64,000 bases of DNA from CAWBQO01 sp963790965 (GTDB taxonomy: Bacteria > Bacteroidota > Rhodothermia > Rhodothermales > DASSAV01): assembly GCA_963790965.1 (NCBI GenBank), contig CAWBQO010000003.1, positions 496,001 to 560,000 on the forward strand, read 5' to 3'. Positions 44,968 through 53,346 of this stretch are shown one piece after another; within the stretch, counting starts at the first letter, position 1; each line of letters begins with the position of its first letter. The position numbers were made by a program, and so were the translations under genes. The notes below the pieces were generated by a model. It saw nothing but the letters and a program-made list of their open reading frames with translations, did not search any database and was not told the origin of the DNA.

Positions 44968-45807
44968 ATGCTACTCGCCGACCTGCACTCCCATAGCCTC
45001 CATTCAGACGGTATGCTCTCGCCGGGCGACCTCGTGCGACTGGCGTCGAAGGTGGGGCTGAACACGCTCGCGCTGACCGATCACGACACCACATCGGGAC
45101 TGGCGGAGGCCGTTCGGGTGGGCAAAGAATCGAACATCGATGTGGTGCCGGGCGTGGAGCTGAGCGTGCGAATGGAACGGCAGGAAGTCCATCTACTCGG
45201 CTATCTATTCGATCCGGAAGAGCCGCGCCTGTGCGCCTTTCTTCAGCAAAGCCGGGAAGATCGACTCGCGCGCGCAGAACGGATGGTGAAGGGCCTGAAT
45301 GGCGCGGGCATCCCGCTGACGATGGAGGATGTGCTCGCGCAGTCGCCGGGGCAGGCCATTGGTCGCCCCCATGTTGCGGGAGCTTTGCTGGCCAGGTCGC
45401 TTGTATCGTCGTTTGAAGATGCGTTTAACCTTTATCTCACGCCCGGTAAGCCCGGCTTCGCCCCGAAGCGGCTCCTGCCCATCGAGTCGGCCATTGACCT
45501 GTTGCACGGCGCAGGAGGGATGGCCGTCATTGCTCACCCGGGCGGGTGGATCAGCGAGGCAGACATTGCGCGGCTTGCCGAACGCGGCCTCGACGGCATC
45601 GAGGCCGTTCATCCGTCGCACGACGCGGAAATGACACGGTACCACGAGCATCTCGCGAAGGTTTATGGCCTCGTCGCCACGGGCGGGTCGGATTACCACG
45701 GACACCGGGAGCGCGACCGGACGAGTTTCGGGGTCTACATGGCACCCGCGACGGCGCTCCCCCGACTGCGGCAACTCTCAGCAGGAAGGAGCGCGCAGCC
45801 CTCGTGA
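44968..45807 (+). CDS. PHP-domain phosphoesterase (TrpH/YciV-like)
   Basis: The 279-residue product is a polymerase-and-histidinol-phosphatase domain protein of the TrpH/RNase AM type, which hydrolyses 3',5'-nucleoside bisphosphate or trims 5' RNA ends. The metal-binding motifs are DLHSHSLHSDG (1), LTDHDTTSG (2), VIAHPGG (3) and GGSDYHGH (4). I chose the ATG at 44968 because the PHP domain begins right there (MLLADLHSHS). It is 76 bases upstream of ribH on the same strand. Confidence 0.92.
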   Translation: MLLADLHSHSLHSDGMLSPGDLVRLASKVGLNTLALTDHDTTSGLAEAVRVGKESNIDVVPGVELSVRMERQEVHLLGYLFDPEEPRLCAFLQQSREDRLARAERMVKGLNGAGIPLTMEDVLAQSPGQAIGRPHVAGALLARSLVSSFEDAFNLYLTPGKPGFAPKRLLPIESAIDLLHGAGGMAVIAHPGGWISEADIARLAERGLDGIEAVHPSHDAEMTRYHEHLAKVYGLVATGGSDYHGHRERDRTSFGVYMAPATALPRLRQLSAGRSAQPS

Positions 45808-45883
45808 AATGGCGAAAGAGCCTTGCCTTCGTGACCGCTTCGGCGTACAATAAGCTGACGTTCATACAAAACCTGCTATCTTC

Positions 45884-46348
45884 ATGCCCCGAGTTCTGGA
45901 AGGCGACCTCACGGCCGCCGATGCGCGCATTGCCATCATTGTAAGCCGCTTCAACGACTTCATCACGGAACGACTTCTGAGCGGTGCCTTGTCGGCTTTG
46001 CACCGGCTGGGCATAGACGATGAACGGATCACGGTTGCCTGGTGCCCCGGGGCCTTCGAGATTCCGCTCGTCGCCCGCAAGTTCGCGGAGAGCGGAGCGC
46101 ATGACGCCGTCGTTTGCCTCGGCGCGGTGATCCGCGGCTCAACGTCGCACTTCGACCTGGTGGCGGGCGGCGTGGCAAGCGGCGTAAGCGAAGTCATGCA
46201 CTCGAGCGGCATCCCGGTGATCTTTGGCGTGATCACGACCGACACCATCGAGCAGGCCATCGAGCGGGCGGGAACGAAGGCGGGAAACAAAGGTGCAGAC
46301 GCTGCCGTAGCCGCGATGGAGATGATAAGTCTGCTACGAAAGCTTTAG
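45884..46348 (+). CDS. ribH: 6,7-dimethyl-8-ribityllumazine synthase
   Basis: RibH makes the riboflavin precursor lumazine and assembles into pentamers or 60-mer capsids. The 154-residue product has IVSRFNDFIT, CPGAFEIPL, and the catalytic His89 in RGSTSHFD, plus the C-terminal GNKGADAAVAAMEM helix. A TATCTT lies a single base before the ATG, too close to be its -10 element. No other rib genes are near. A 433-base repeat-bearing spacer follows. Confidence 0.96.
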   Translation: MPRVLEGDLTAADARIAIIVSRFNDFITERLLSGALSALHRLGIDDERITVAWCPGAFEIPLVARKFAESGAHDAVVCLGAVIRGSTSHFDLVAGGVASGVSEVMHSSGIPVIFGVITTDTIEQAIERAGTKAGNKGADAAVAAMEMISLLRKL

Positions 46349-46781
46349 GAGGCCGTTGAAGTAATCGCAAACGCCGTATGTAGCCGAAGGTACGGACCAA
46401 AGTACAAACGCAACCTCCCCCTTGAGGGGGATTCACGGGGGTGTTAGATGGCATTTCAGTTATAGACACGGCCTCGAATATCTGCGGTACATCCCATGAA
46501 TAGTAAATCAACAGCCCCTTAGCAGTCGGGAATGGTAGATCCTTCACTGCGTTCAGGATGACACGTGGGGGTGCTGGAGGAGGTAAAAAGCGACGGAGCA
46601 CAAGGAAAGCAGAACGTCCGCCCGTGTCATGCCGGCAAAGCGAAGCATCTCAGCCGTGCTTGTAGGCGCTGGTAGTTCAATTCACACAAGCTTTGATGCC
46701 CGGCCAAGGTTCACGTTATTTCGATAGCCCCTTAGCAAACCCGGACCTCCTATAGACAAGTCGCTACCAGAAAGTTGTTCT
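46349..46781. other. Spacer between ribH and porZ
   Basis: The 433 bases contain no credible gene. They hold a G/C hairpin at 46413-46431 (CCTCCCCC ttga GGGGG type, no T run) that could mark the end of the ribH transcript. Copy B of the composite repeat lies at 46502-46656. A 'CCCCTTAGCA' string occurs at 46515 and again near 46730. Confidence 0.5.
46502..46656 (-). repeat. Composite dispersed repeat, copy B
   Basis: Read on the minus strand it gives GGCTGAGATGCTTCGC, GCCGGCATGACA, ACGTTCTGCTTT, TGTGCT, then TGTCATCCTGAACGCAGTG, AAGGATCT and CTGCTAA. The blocks and spacing match copy A at 4327-4475. It is the reverse orientation relative to copy A. Confidence 0.75.
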
Positions 46782-49262
46782 ATGACGCGGTCTCTAAAGG
46801 AGATCGTTCTTCTGCATGGTTGGTGGCGATTTATGAACGGTAGTTGCTTCTTCTTTCTTTCTGACGGTGGCCGGCGGTGGGTGCGTCACCTGATACCTTT
46901 CGCCTTTTTCGTGACCGCTTCGCTTCCGTTTACTGCGCGGGCGCAGTCGGCCGAGTGGACCGTCCATACGTCGCTCCGGGAGACGATTGCGGTGGACGCT
47001 TCTGCCACCGAGGTGTGGGTGGGCACGACGGGCGGATTGTACGCGCGGGACCGCAGCACGGGCGAAGTGCGCCGGTTCACGATCATCGACGGCTTGCACG
47101 GGCTGAATATCGGGGCAGTGGCTTATGACGACGACTGCCTCGAAGCCGGCTGCGTCTGGGTAGGTTATGACGACGGCGTGCTCGACCGCGTAGCCATCGG
47201 GTCTGGTGCCATTGACCATTACCGGGACATCGAACGCACGACCCGGTTTGCATCGCGCGCGATCAACCGGCTTGCGCCGCACGGCGATTCCTTGCTCGTG
47301 GCGACGGCTTTTGGCGTGGTCGTGTTCGACAAAACGCGAGGCGAAGTGCGGGATTCTTATGATCAGATTGGCGGCCTCGTTAGCGGAACCGCGATCCTGG
47401 ACGTCATCATCACCCCGGACGAAAGCGGCGGAAGAGTCTGGCTGGCGACGCCGAGTGGCGTTGCGTGGGCTTCGCTGAACGAAGGCAACTTGAAGGACCC
47501 GCGTGTCTGGACCGTCGAGTCGGCAGGACTCCCCTCGGCCGATGTTCGAAGTCTTGCCTCGTTTCAGGGGCGGCTTTACGTCGGGACCGCGGCGGGCGCA
47601 GCGGTGAGAAACGCGGATGGTGGCTACACGCCGCTTTCTGCAACGGGTTTAACGGTGTATTCATTGGAGAGCACTTCCGGCGCGCTCGTCGGCGTAACGC
47701 CCTTCGGCGTGCTGGTTGTGGACCCGTCCGGCACCGCGATTTGGCAGCGCGTCGTGGGGGCAGATCATTTAGCGAGCATTGCTGCGGCAGCGGACGGCAG
47801 CATCTGGCTTGGCGACAGAGAGTTGGGTCTTTTGTCGGGCACGGTCTCCACGGATCCACCGCTTTCCGTCTCCGTGGATATCTCTTGCACGAACTCCGCC
47901 GGTGGTTGCTATCCGTCGGGTGCTTTTCTGAGCACCGCTTCCTCCATCGAGGCGGACGAAGCGGGCAACTTATGGACGGTCGGACAGACGGAACAGGCGC
48001 AAGCTTTTCAACGCCTCGGCGCGGATGGAATATGGACGGCTTTTACCCCCTCGGGCACCGACGGACTTGCGAATCGCTCCGAATTCTCAAGCATCTTCCA
48101 TGCTGCAGACGGCACGACCTGGATCACGACGGACGGCGCGGGACTCGTTCACGTGAAGCCGAACGACGAGATCGAGGTCTATGACCAGACGAACTCTTCG
48201 CTACGTAAGGCGGAGGCGACGACCAACGAGGCCTTCGTGATTACGGGCGGTGCCGCAACGGATCCGAACGGACGATTGTGGGTGACGAACGTGGATGCGA
48301 CGCGCCCGCTGTCTACGCGCTCGCCGGATGGAGAATGGGCGTCGCTCGCGTACCCGGAAGGGTGCGGCACGTTCTCTCCATTCAATGGCACCTTCCGGAA
48401 AATCTTCATCGACTCCTTTGGGCAGATCTGGCTCACGGTGGACTACCGGCAGAATCTAAAGGAAAAGCGCGGCGTGATCGTGCTGGACGTCGCCGGGACG
48501 CCGACGGACCAGTCGGATGATCGATGCCGGTATTTCAGCACGGAAGGGGTGAACGGAGTGGGGCTTGCGGGAATCGAGGTGCGAGACGTGGTCGAGGACA
48601 AGGACGGCTTCATCTGGGTTGCGACCGACAAAGGGCTTTCCTACTTGCTCAACACGGGCATCGTGGCGCGCGATCCCGGGGCGGCCTTCTCCTGGCCGAC
48701 TCATGCCAATCGCGACGACGGGCGATACGTTCTGTATGGCGTTCGCGTGAATGATCTTGCGGTCGATCCCGCCAACCGAATCTGGGCGGCAACGAACATA
48801 GGCGCCTATCTCATCGGCAGGGATGGGGGCGAGTTTGCGATAGAAGAGCAGTTCAGCGCCTCCAACTCGCCGCTGCCCTCCGACGAAGTGTATGCGGTGG
48901 CGGTTGAAGCGCTCAGCGGCGAGGTGTATTTCGCGACGGCGAGCGGGCTGGTGAGTTATGGCGGCAACGCCGTCGCGGCCGTGGCCGAACTCGACGAACT
49001 TTCCATTTTTCCCAACCCGGCGAAGTGGGGAGAAGGAACGTTTACTGCAGTCACGATCGACGGACTGACGGAAGCGACCGAAATCTTGATCACAACCGTC
49101 GAAGGCGTCGTGGTGCGGCGGTTCGCCTCGCGCGGCGGCCGGGCGCGGTGGGACGGGCGCGATCAGTCCGGAAGAGAAACGCCGTCCGGTATGTACCTCG
49201 TGGTTGCGGTTGGTGAGGATGGCGGAAGCCGCGCCTTCGGCAAGCTGGCCATCATCCGGTAG
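46782..49262 (+). CDS. porZ: PorZ-like beta-propeller protein of the type IX secretion system
   Basis: PorZ is a surface protein of the T9SS attachment complex in Bacteroidota. The 826-residue product has a long leader with a membrane segment and cleavage near ARAQS (about residue 55). Two propellers follow, with PorZ-like openings (EWTVHTSLRETIAVD; GGLYARDRSTGEVRRF; DGLHGLNIGAVAYDDD; FGVVVFDKTRGEVRDSYD). The C-terminal domain of about 85 residues begins SIFPNPAKWGEG and ends FGKLAIIR, the form of a T9SS sorting-type tail. The assignment rests on this layout; a generic propeller protein is the alternative. Confidence 0.75.
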   Translation: MTRSLKEIVLLHGWWRFMNGSCFFFLSDGGRRWVRHLIPFAFFVTASLPFTARAQSAEWTVHTSLRETIAVDASATEVWVGTTGGLYARDRSTGEVRRFTIIDGLHGLNIGAVAYDDDCLEAGCVWVGYDDGVLDRVAIGSGAIDHYRDIERTTRFASRAINRLAPHGDSLLVATAFGVVVFDKTRGEVRDSYDQIGGLVSGTAILDVIITPDESGGRVWLATPSGVAWASLNEGNLKDPRVWTVESAGLPSADVRSLASFQGRLYVGTAAGAAVRNADGGYTPLSATGLTVYSLESTSGALVGVTPFGVLVVDPSGTAIWQRVVGADHLASIAAAADGSIWLGDRELGLLSGTVSTDPPLSVSVDISCTNSAGGCYPSGAFLSTASSIEADEAGNLWTVGQTEQAQAFQRLGADGIWTAFTPSGTDGLANRSEFSSIFHAADGTTWITTDGAGLVHVKPNDEIEVYDQTNSSLRKAEATTNEAFVITGGAATDPNGRLWVTNVDATRPLSTRSPDGEWASLAYPEGCGTFSPFNGTFRKIFIDSFGQIWLTVDYRQNLKEKRGVIVLDVAGTPTDQSDDRCRYFSTEGVNGVGLAGIEVRDVVEDKDGFIWVATDKGLSYLLNTGIVARDPGAAFSWPTHANRDDGRYVLYGVRVNDLAVDPANRIWAATNIGAYLIGRDGGEFAIEEQFSASNSPLPSDEVYAVAVEALSGEVYFATASGLVSYGGNAVAAVAELDELSIFPNPAKWGEGTFTAVTIDGLTEATEILITTVEGVVVRRFASRGGRARWDGRDQSGRETPSGMYLVVAVGEDGGSRAFGKLAIIR

Positions 49263-49350
49263 CCAAATAGCGCCGATTCTTCACCGGAGCGCCGGCCGCA
49301 GGGTTGAACCTACGGCCCGTCGCGTAGTATATTGGCCTTCTGAAAACGAT

Positions 49351-49428
49351 GGTGGTCGTAGCTCAGCTGGTTAGAGCGCCAGGTTGTGGCCCTGGAGGTC
49401 GGGGGTTCAAATCCCCTCGATCACCCCA
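49351..49428 (+). tRNA. tRNA-His (GTG anticodon)
   Basis: The cloverleaf is complete: acceptor GTGGTCG pairing with CGATCAC, D-arm GCTC..GAGC, anticodon stem CCAGG/CCTGG with loop TTGTGGC, T-arm GGGGG TTCAAAT CCCCT. A G precedes the acceptor (the extra -1 G typical of tRNA-His) opposite discriminator C, and CCA is encoded. A TATATT at 49328 may be its -10 element. A strong terminator follows after 8 bases. Confidence 0.97.
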
Positions 49429-49436
49429 TCGAAAGC

Positions 49437-49476
49437 AAAGCGTCCCGGCCTGCAATAGGCCGGGACGCTTTTTGTT
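49437..49476 (+). terminator. Rho-independent terminator after tRNA-His
   Basis: AAAGCGTCCCGGCCT and AGGCCGGGACGCTTT form a perfect 15-base stem with a 5-base loop, followed by TT G TTTG. The same AAAGCGTCCCGG stem is used at 58232. Confidence 0.92.
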
Positions 49477-49525
49477 TGTCTTTGCCGCGCCCGAGTCATC
49501 AGGCGTCCGAGAACCCCGATCTTCC

Positions 49526-50773
49526 CTATGTCCGGAGGACGGGAGGCCGTTCGGGTTTCGTCGGCCTTTCCTTCCAGAGGGAGTAGGCGCGCGCGCCGCA
49601 GCGGAGCGACAGCAGGAGCGCGAGCGGGAGAACGGCAGGATGGAACTCCTGAGGCCAGAAGGGCCATGCGAGAACGGTTAGGAGGGACGAGGCCGCGCCC
49701 GCAAGCAAATAGGCGGCAAGACCCTGCGCGCGCGCCGGGGTGGAGAGATGCCGTCCGATCAGGAAGGCGGCCGCGAGATGCGTAGGCCACGCCCAGACAA
49801 GGTTCCAGTTGTCTGCCGTCACCCGGTGCTCGGTGAGTGTCCACATCGCGAGCATGAGCAGTCCGGCGAGGCCGACGACGGCAAGCAGCGCCCGGTCGAA
49901 GATGAGCAACGCTCGCGTACCGTTGGATCTGCGAAGCGTCAGCCACACGGCGGCGGCGAAAAGCGTCCAGAACAGAATGGCGGGCCAGGGGAGTGCCTTC
50001 TGAACGCCGCCGGCTCCTTCAGCCCAGTAGAGCGTGTCGGTTCGCTGAACGAGTGGCCGCCAATCGCCCGCGCTTCTAACCTGCGCATGGTCGAAATGCT
50101 GCATCAGGATGACTGGGAGAAAGGCGGCCTCCTCCGGGCGAGCCTGCCGGTCCGTCGTCTGCCCGAGCAGCAGGTCGAAACCGAGATCGAGGAAGGGGCG
50201 ATCGGCAACGTACGGGTCGAGGAGGCGGCGGAACGAGAGGCCTGGATCCGGCGACGGCCGAAAGCGCACATCTGCGCCGAGCACCGCCTGCAGCACGCTC
50301 CGCAGCCGCGTGGAGCAGTTGTCGAAGAGAAAGTCGTAGCGGTAGACGCGGTTCTCCGGCAGCGCGTTGATCTGCAGAAAGTCGAACACGTCCTCGACTT
50401 CCTCCGCCGTGAGCGCAAGGTGCTGCTCGATGACCGCGCGGTGCTCGACGTCCTGGTAGAACGCGAAAGCGCGAGGGAAATCCTCCACGCTCAGCATATA
50501 GTCGAGTTTACCACGCGCGAATCGAAGCGAGAACACCAGCGGATCACGGAAGTCGAACGTGCCGTAATTGAAGAGCACATCCAGATTCTGGACCGGATCG
50601 TAGACGCGGAAGGCACTGTGGCCGAACATCGAGTAGACCGCGTCCCCGGGAAGCACCGTAATAAGCGAGATGGTCGCTTCGTCGGAGAGGCGGAGCGTCT
50701 GGGCCTCGGCGGGGTGCGTTCTCAGGGCAATTCCCGCGGCGATCGTCAGAATTAAAGCAAAATACTTCGACAT
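49526..50773 (-). CDS. lnb: DUF4105 membrane protein, Lnb-type lipoprotein N-acyltransferase candidate
   Basis: The 415-residue product begins with a signal segment (MSKYFALILTIAAGIALR). It then has a periplasmic DUF4105 domain (about residues 30-235) with YSMFGHSAFRVYD (conserved His) and FLFDNCSTRLR (conserved Cys), and ends with five hydrophobic helices. This N-domain plus 5-helix layout is that of Lnb, the Bacteroides enzyme reported to N-acylate lipoproteins. I chose the ATG at 50773; the frame is open far upstream but that part overlaps nth and looks like shadow sequence. Assignment of function is by domain layout only. Confidence 0.8.
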   Translation of the reverse strand: MSKYFALILTIAAGIALRTHPAEAQTLRLSDEATISLITVLPGDAVYSMFGHSAFRVYDPVQNLDVLFNYGTFDFRDPLVFSLRFARGKLDYMLSVEDFPRAFAFYQDVEHRAVIEQHLALTAEEVEDVFDFLQINALPENRVYRYDFLFDNCSTRLRSVLQAVLGADVRFRPSPDPGLSFRRLLDPYVADRPFLDLGFDLLLGQTTDRQARPEEAAFLPVILMQHFDHAQVRSAGDWRPLVQRTDTLYWAEGAGGVQKALPWPAILFWTLFAAAVWLTLRRSNGTRALLIFDRALLAVVGLAGLLMLAMWTLTEHRVTADNWNLVWAWPTHLAAAFLIGRHLSTPARAQGLAAYLLAGAASSLLTVLAWPFWPQEFHPAVLPLALLLSLRCGARAYSLWKERPTKPERPPVLRT

Positions 50774-50851
50774 ACCGAGTGTTTCTCTTCTATCATTCAC
50801 CCGCACGTCGGCCGATGAGTCGCAACAGTCCACAAAGATGATTATCAACCA

Positions 50852-51691
50852 TTGACGAGAAAAGAACGAGCCGCGGAGGTTCTTGCGCGGCTGCGATCCG
50901 CCAATCCCGACCCACAGACGGAACTGCGCTACACGAATGCTTATGAGCTGCTGATCGCCGTTATGCTCTCCGCGCAATGTACCGACGAGCGCGTGAACAA
51001 GGTAACGCCTGCGCTTTACATGGCTTACCCCCACGTCCGCACTCTCGCGGCGGCGGAGCCGGAAGAGGTCTTCCCCTTCATTCGTTCGGTGTCGTACCCG
51101 AACAACAAGGCGAAGCACCTTGTTGCCGCCATGCGCAAAATCGTTGAGGAGCACGGCGGCGAAGTGCCGAGGCGGTTTGAGGATCTCGTGGGTCTTCCGG
51201 GTGTCGGGCGGAAGACGGCGCAAGTGGTGCAGTCGGTGGTGTTCGAGGACGCGGCTTTGCCGGTGGATACGCACGTTTTCCGCGTCGCCAATCGCATCGG
51301 CCTATCGCAAAAGGCCGACACGCCGCTGAAGGTGGAGCGCCAGCTCAAAGCCGTCGTTCCGCGAGACGCGTGGGGAGAAGCACACCACCTGCTTATCTTG
51401 CACGGACGCTACACGTGTACCGCGCGCTCCCCGAAGTGCGACGTTTGCCCCTTGACGGACTGCTGCCGGTATTATGCGGCGATGGCCGCGCTTCCGCCGC
51501 CGCGCAAGGGACTCGACGCGCGACGCGGGCGTTATTACTGCGCCTCGCGCAAACATTACGTGGACAGCGTCATTTCTTCTGGAGACAAGAAGAATGAGAA
51601 GTTGACCTGTCCGCTCTGCGGATCGGCCAACCTTTTCGATGCCCGGACCGGACTGACGCTTCAGCGCGCGCCGGATTTTCGCATCGGATGA
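50852..51691 (+). CDS. nth: Endonuclease III with a C-terminal Cys extension
   Basis: Nth is a DNA glycosylase/AP lyase removing oxidised pyrimidines. The product starts at TTG (the nearby ATG at 50838 hits a stop). It has AVMLSAQCTDERVN, the helix-hairpin-helix LPGVGRKTA with the catalytic Lys, VDTHVFRVANR with the catalytic Asp, and the 4Fe-4S cluster C-x6-C-x2-C-x5-C. At 279 residues it is about 65 longer than E. coli Nth. The extra tail holds Cys230, His235, Cys253 and Cys256, possibly a small zinc site. It diverges from lnb and is followed by gpmI after 18 bases. Confidence 0.94.
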   Translation: MTRKERAAEVLARLRSANPDPQTELRYTNAYELLIAVMLSAQCTDERVNKVTPALYMAYPHVRTLAAAEPEEVFPFIRSVSYPNNKAKHLVAAMRKIVEEHGGEVPRRFEDLVGLPGVGRKTAQVVQSVVFEDAALPVDTHVFRVANRIGLSQKADTPLKVERQLKAVVPRDAWGEAHHLLILHGRYTCTARSPKCDVCPLTDCCRYYAAMAALPPPRKGLDARRGRYYCASRKHYVDSVISSGDKKNEKLTCPLCGSANLFDARTGLTLQRAPDFRIG

Positions 51692-51709
51692 ACTACAACT
51701 ACATAGATC

Positions 51710-53251
51710 ATGGATAAGAAACACATCCTCATCATCATGGACGGATACGGCATTGCCGTAGATCCGTCCGTCAGCGCCATCGATGCGGCGAAGAAGCCGG
51801 TGCTCGACAAGCTGTTCGCCAGGTACCCTCACGCGCGCCTGGAGGCGTCGGGTCGGGCCGTTGGACTGCCAAAGGGGCAGATGGGCAACTCTGAAGTAGG
51901 GCACATGAACCTCGGTGCCGGCCGCGTGGTGTATCAGGAGATCACCCGAATCGACAAGGCCATCGAGGAGGGCGACTTCTATAACAATGCCGAACTGCTT
52001 TCGGCCGTGCAGCACGCGCACACGCACGGAACCAAGCTCCACCTGATGGGCCTCTTCTCCGACGGCGGTGTCCATGCCTCCATCGAACATCTTTACGCCT
52101 TACTTGAACTGGCGAAGCGAAAAGGTTTGCAGGGGGCGCAAGTCTGCGTCCACGCCTTCACCGACGGGCGCGATACGGATCCGCATGGCGGCGTCAACTA
52201 TGCGGACGCATTTCAGAAGAGGGCGGACGAGATCGGCGTCGGGCATATTGCCTCGGTTGTCGGCCGTTACTATGCCATGGACCGCGACAAGCGCTGGGAG
52301 CGGACCGAGATCGCCTACCGACTGCTCGTGGAGGGGAAGGGCGAAATGTATGACACGCCTCAGGCGGCCTTGCGCGCGAGCTATGAAGAGGGCATCACCG
52401 ACGAGTTCGTGAAGCCCTGCGTGATCGAAGTGGAAGGGGCGGAGAAGTTCGGAAAGAACGGCAGCCGCATCGAGGACAGCGACGCGGTCGTATTCTTCAA
52501 CTTTCGCGGCGACAGGGCGCGGCAGATCACGCGCGCGTTCATGGATGAGGGCTTCAACGGGTTCGACCGCGGCCAGAAACTCGACCTCGACTATGTCATC
52601 TTTTCGCCCTACGACGAGACGTTCAAGATGCCGGTGGCGTTCCGGAAGGTCAATCTGGAGCAGACCATCGGGGAGGTCATTGCCGCGCGTGGCGGCAAGC
52701 AGCTCCGCGCCGCAGAGACGGAGAAGTACCCGCACGTGACGTTCTTTTTCAGCGGAGGACGCGAGGAGCCGTATGAAGGAGAGGATCGCATTCTCGTGCC
52801 CTCCCCGAAGGTGGCCACGTACGACTTGCAGCCGGAGATGTCCGCTCCCGAACTGGCGCAGCGTGTTTCAGATGCGTTGGCGGAGGAGAAGTACAACTTC
52901 GTCTGTCTGAACTTCGCCAACCCCGACATGGTCGGGCACACGGGCGTCTTTGAAGCCGCAGTCAAGGCTGTCGAGACGGTGGATACGTGTGTCGGGCAGG
53001 TGGTGGATGCTGCGCTGGCGCATGACTATGGCGTCACGATCATCGCCGACCACGGCAACGCCGACAAGATGAAGAATGCGGATGGGACGCCGAACACGGC
53101 CCACACGACCACGCTGGTGCCTCACTTGATCATTCGCGACGGCGTGAATGGTCCGATAAAGGATGGCAAGCTCGGCGATATCGCACCTACCATTCTGACG
53201 ATGTTGGGCGTGGACATCCCCGAGGATATGACCGGTGACGTTCTGATCTGA
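51710..53251 (+). CDS. gpmI: 2,3-bisphosphoglycerate-independent phosphoglycerate mutase
   Basis: GpmI interconverts 3- and 2-phosphoglycerate in glycolysis, with Mn2+. The 513-residue product has ILIIMDGYGIA (metal-binding Asp; Tyr replaces the usual Trp), the phospho-Ser site MGNSEVGHMNLGAG, FTDGRDTDP, NFRGDRARQ, FANPDMVGHTG and IIADHGNADKM. The length is normal. A GC-rich inverted repeat follows its stop by 29 bases. Confidence 0.97.
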   Translation: MDKKHILIIMDGYGIAVDPSVSAIDAAKKPVLDKLFARYPHARLEASGRAVGLPKGQMGNSEVGHMNLGAGRVVYQEITRIDKAIEEGDFYNNAELLSAVQHAHTHGTKLHLMGLFSDGGVHASIEHLYALLELAKRKGLQGAQVCVHAFTDGRDTDPHGGVNYADAFQKRADEIGVGHIASVVGRYYAMDRDKRWERTEIAYRLLVEGKGEMYDTPQAALRASYEEGITDEFVKPCVIEVEGAEKFGKNGSRIEDSDAVVFFNFRGDRARQITRAFMDEGFNGFDRGQKLDLDYVIFSPYDETFKMPVAFRKVNLEQTIGEVIAARGGKQLRAAETEKYPHVTFFFSGGREEPYEGEDRILVPSPKVATYDLQPEMSAPELAQRVSDALAEEKYNFVCLNFANPDMVGHTGVFEAAVKAVETVDTCVGQVVDAALAHDYGVTIIADHGNADKMKNADGTPNTAHTTTLVPHLIIRDGVNGPIKDGKLGDIAPTILTMLGVDIPEDMTGDVLI

Positions 53252-53280
53252 ACGAGCGCGTCCCGTTAAGAAGGGAGTTG

Positions 53281-53325
53281 AGGCGCGTCGGAATCGGTGA
53301 ACTGCCGAAAAGCCGACGCGCCTTT
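53281..53325 (+). terminator. Inverted repeat after gpmI
   Basis: AGGCGCGTCGG and CCGACGCGCCT pair over 11 bases around a 21-base loop and are followed by TTCCC. The T run is short, so it is a weaker terminator candidate; it lies between convergent gpmI and the LytTR gene. Confidence 0.55.
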
Positions 53326-53346
53326 CCCGTGTTCTTGACCCAAAGA

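Noticed and set aside
50774..51274. N-terminal extension of the Lnb-like gene
   Set aside because: The frame is open, but this part is antisense to nth and His/Arg-rich, while a clean signal peptide begins at 50773.
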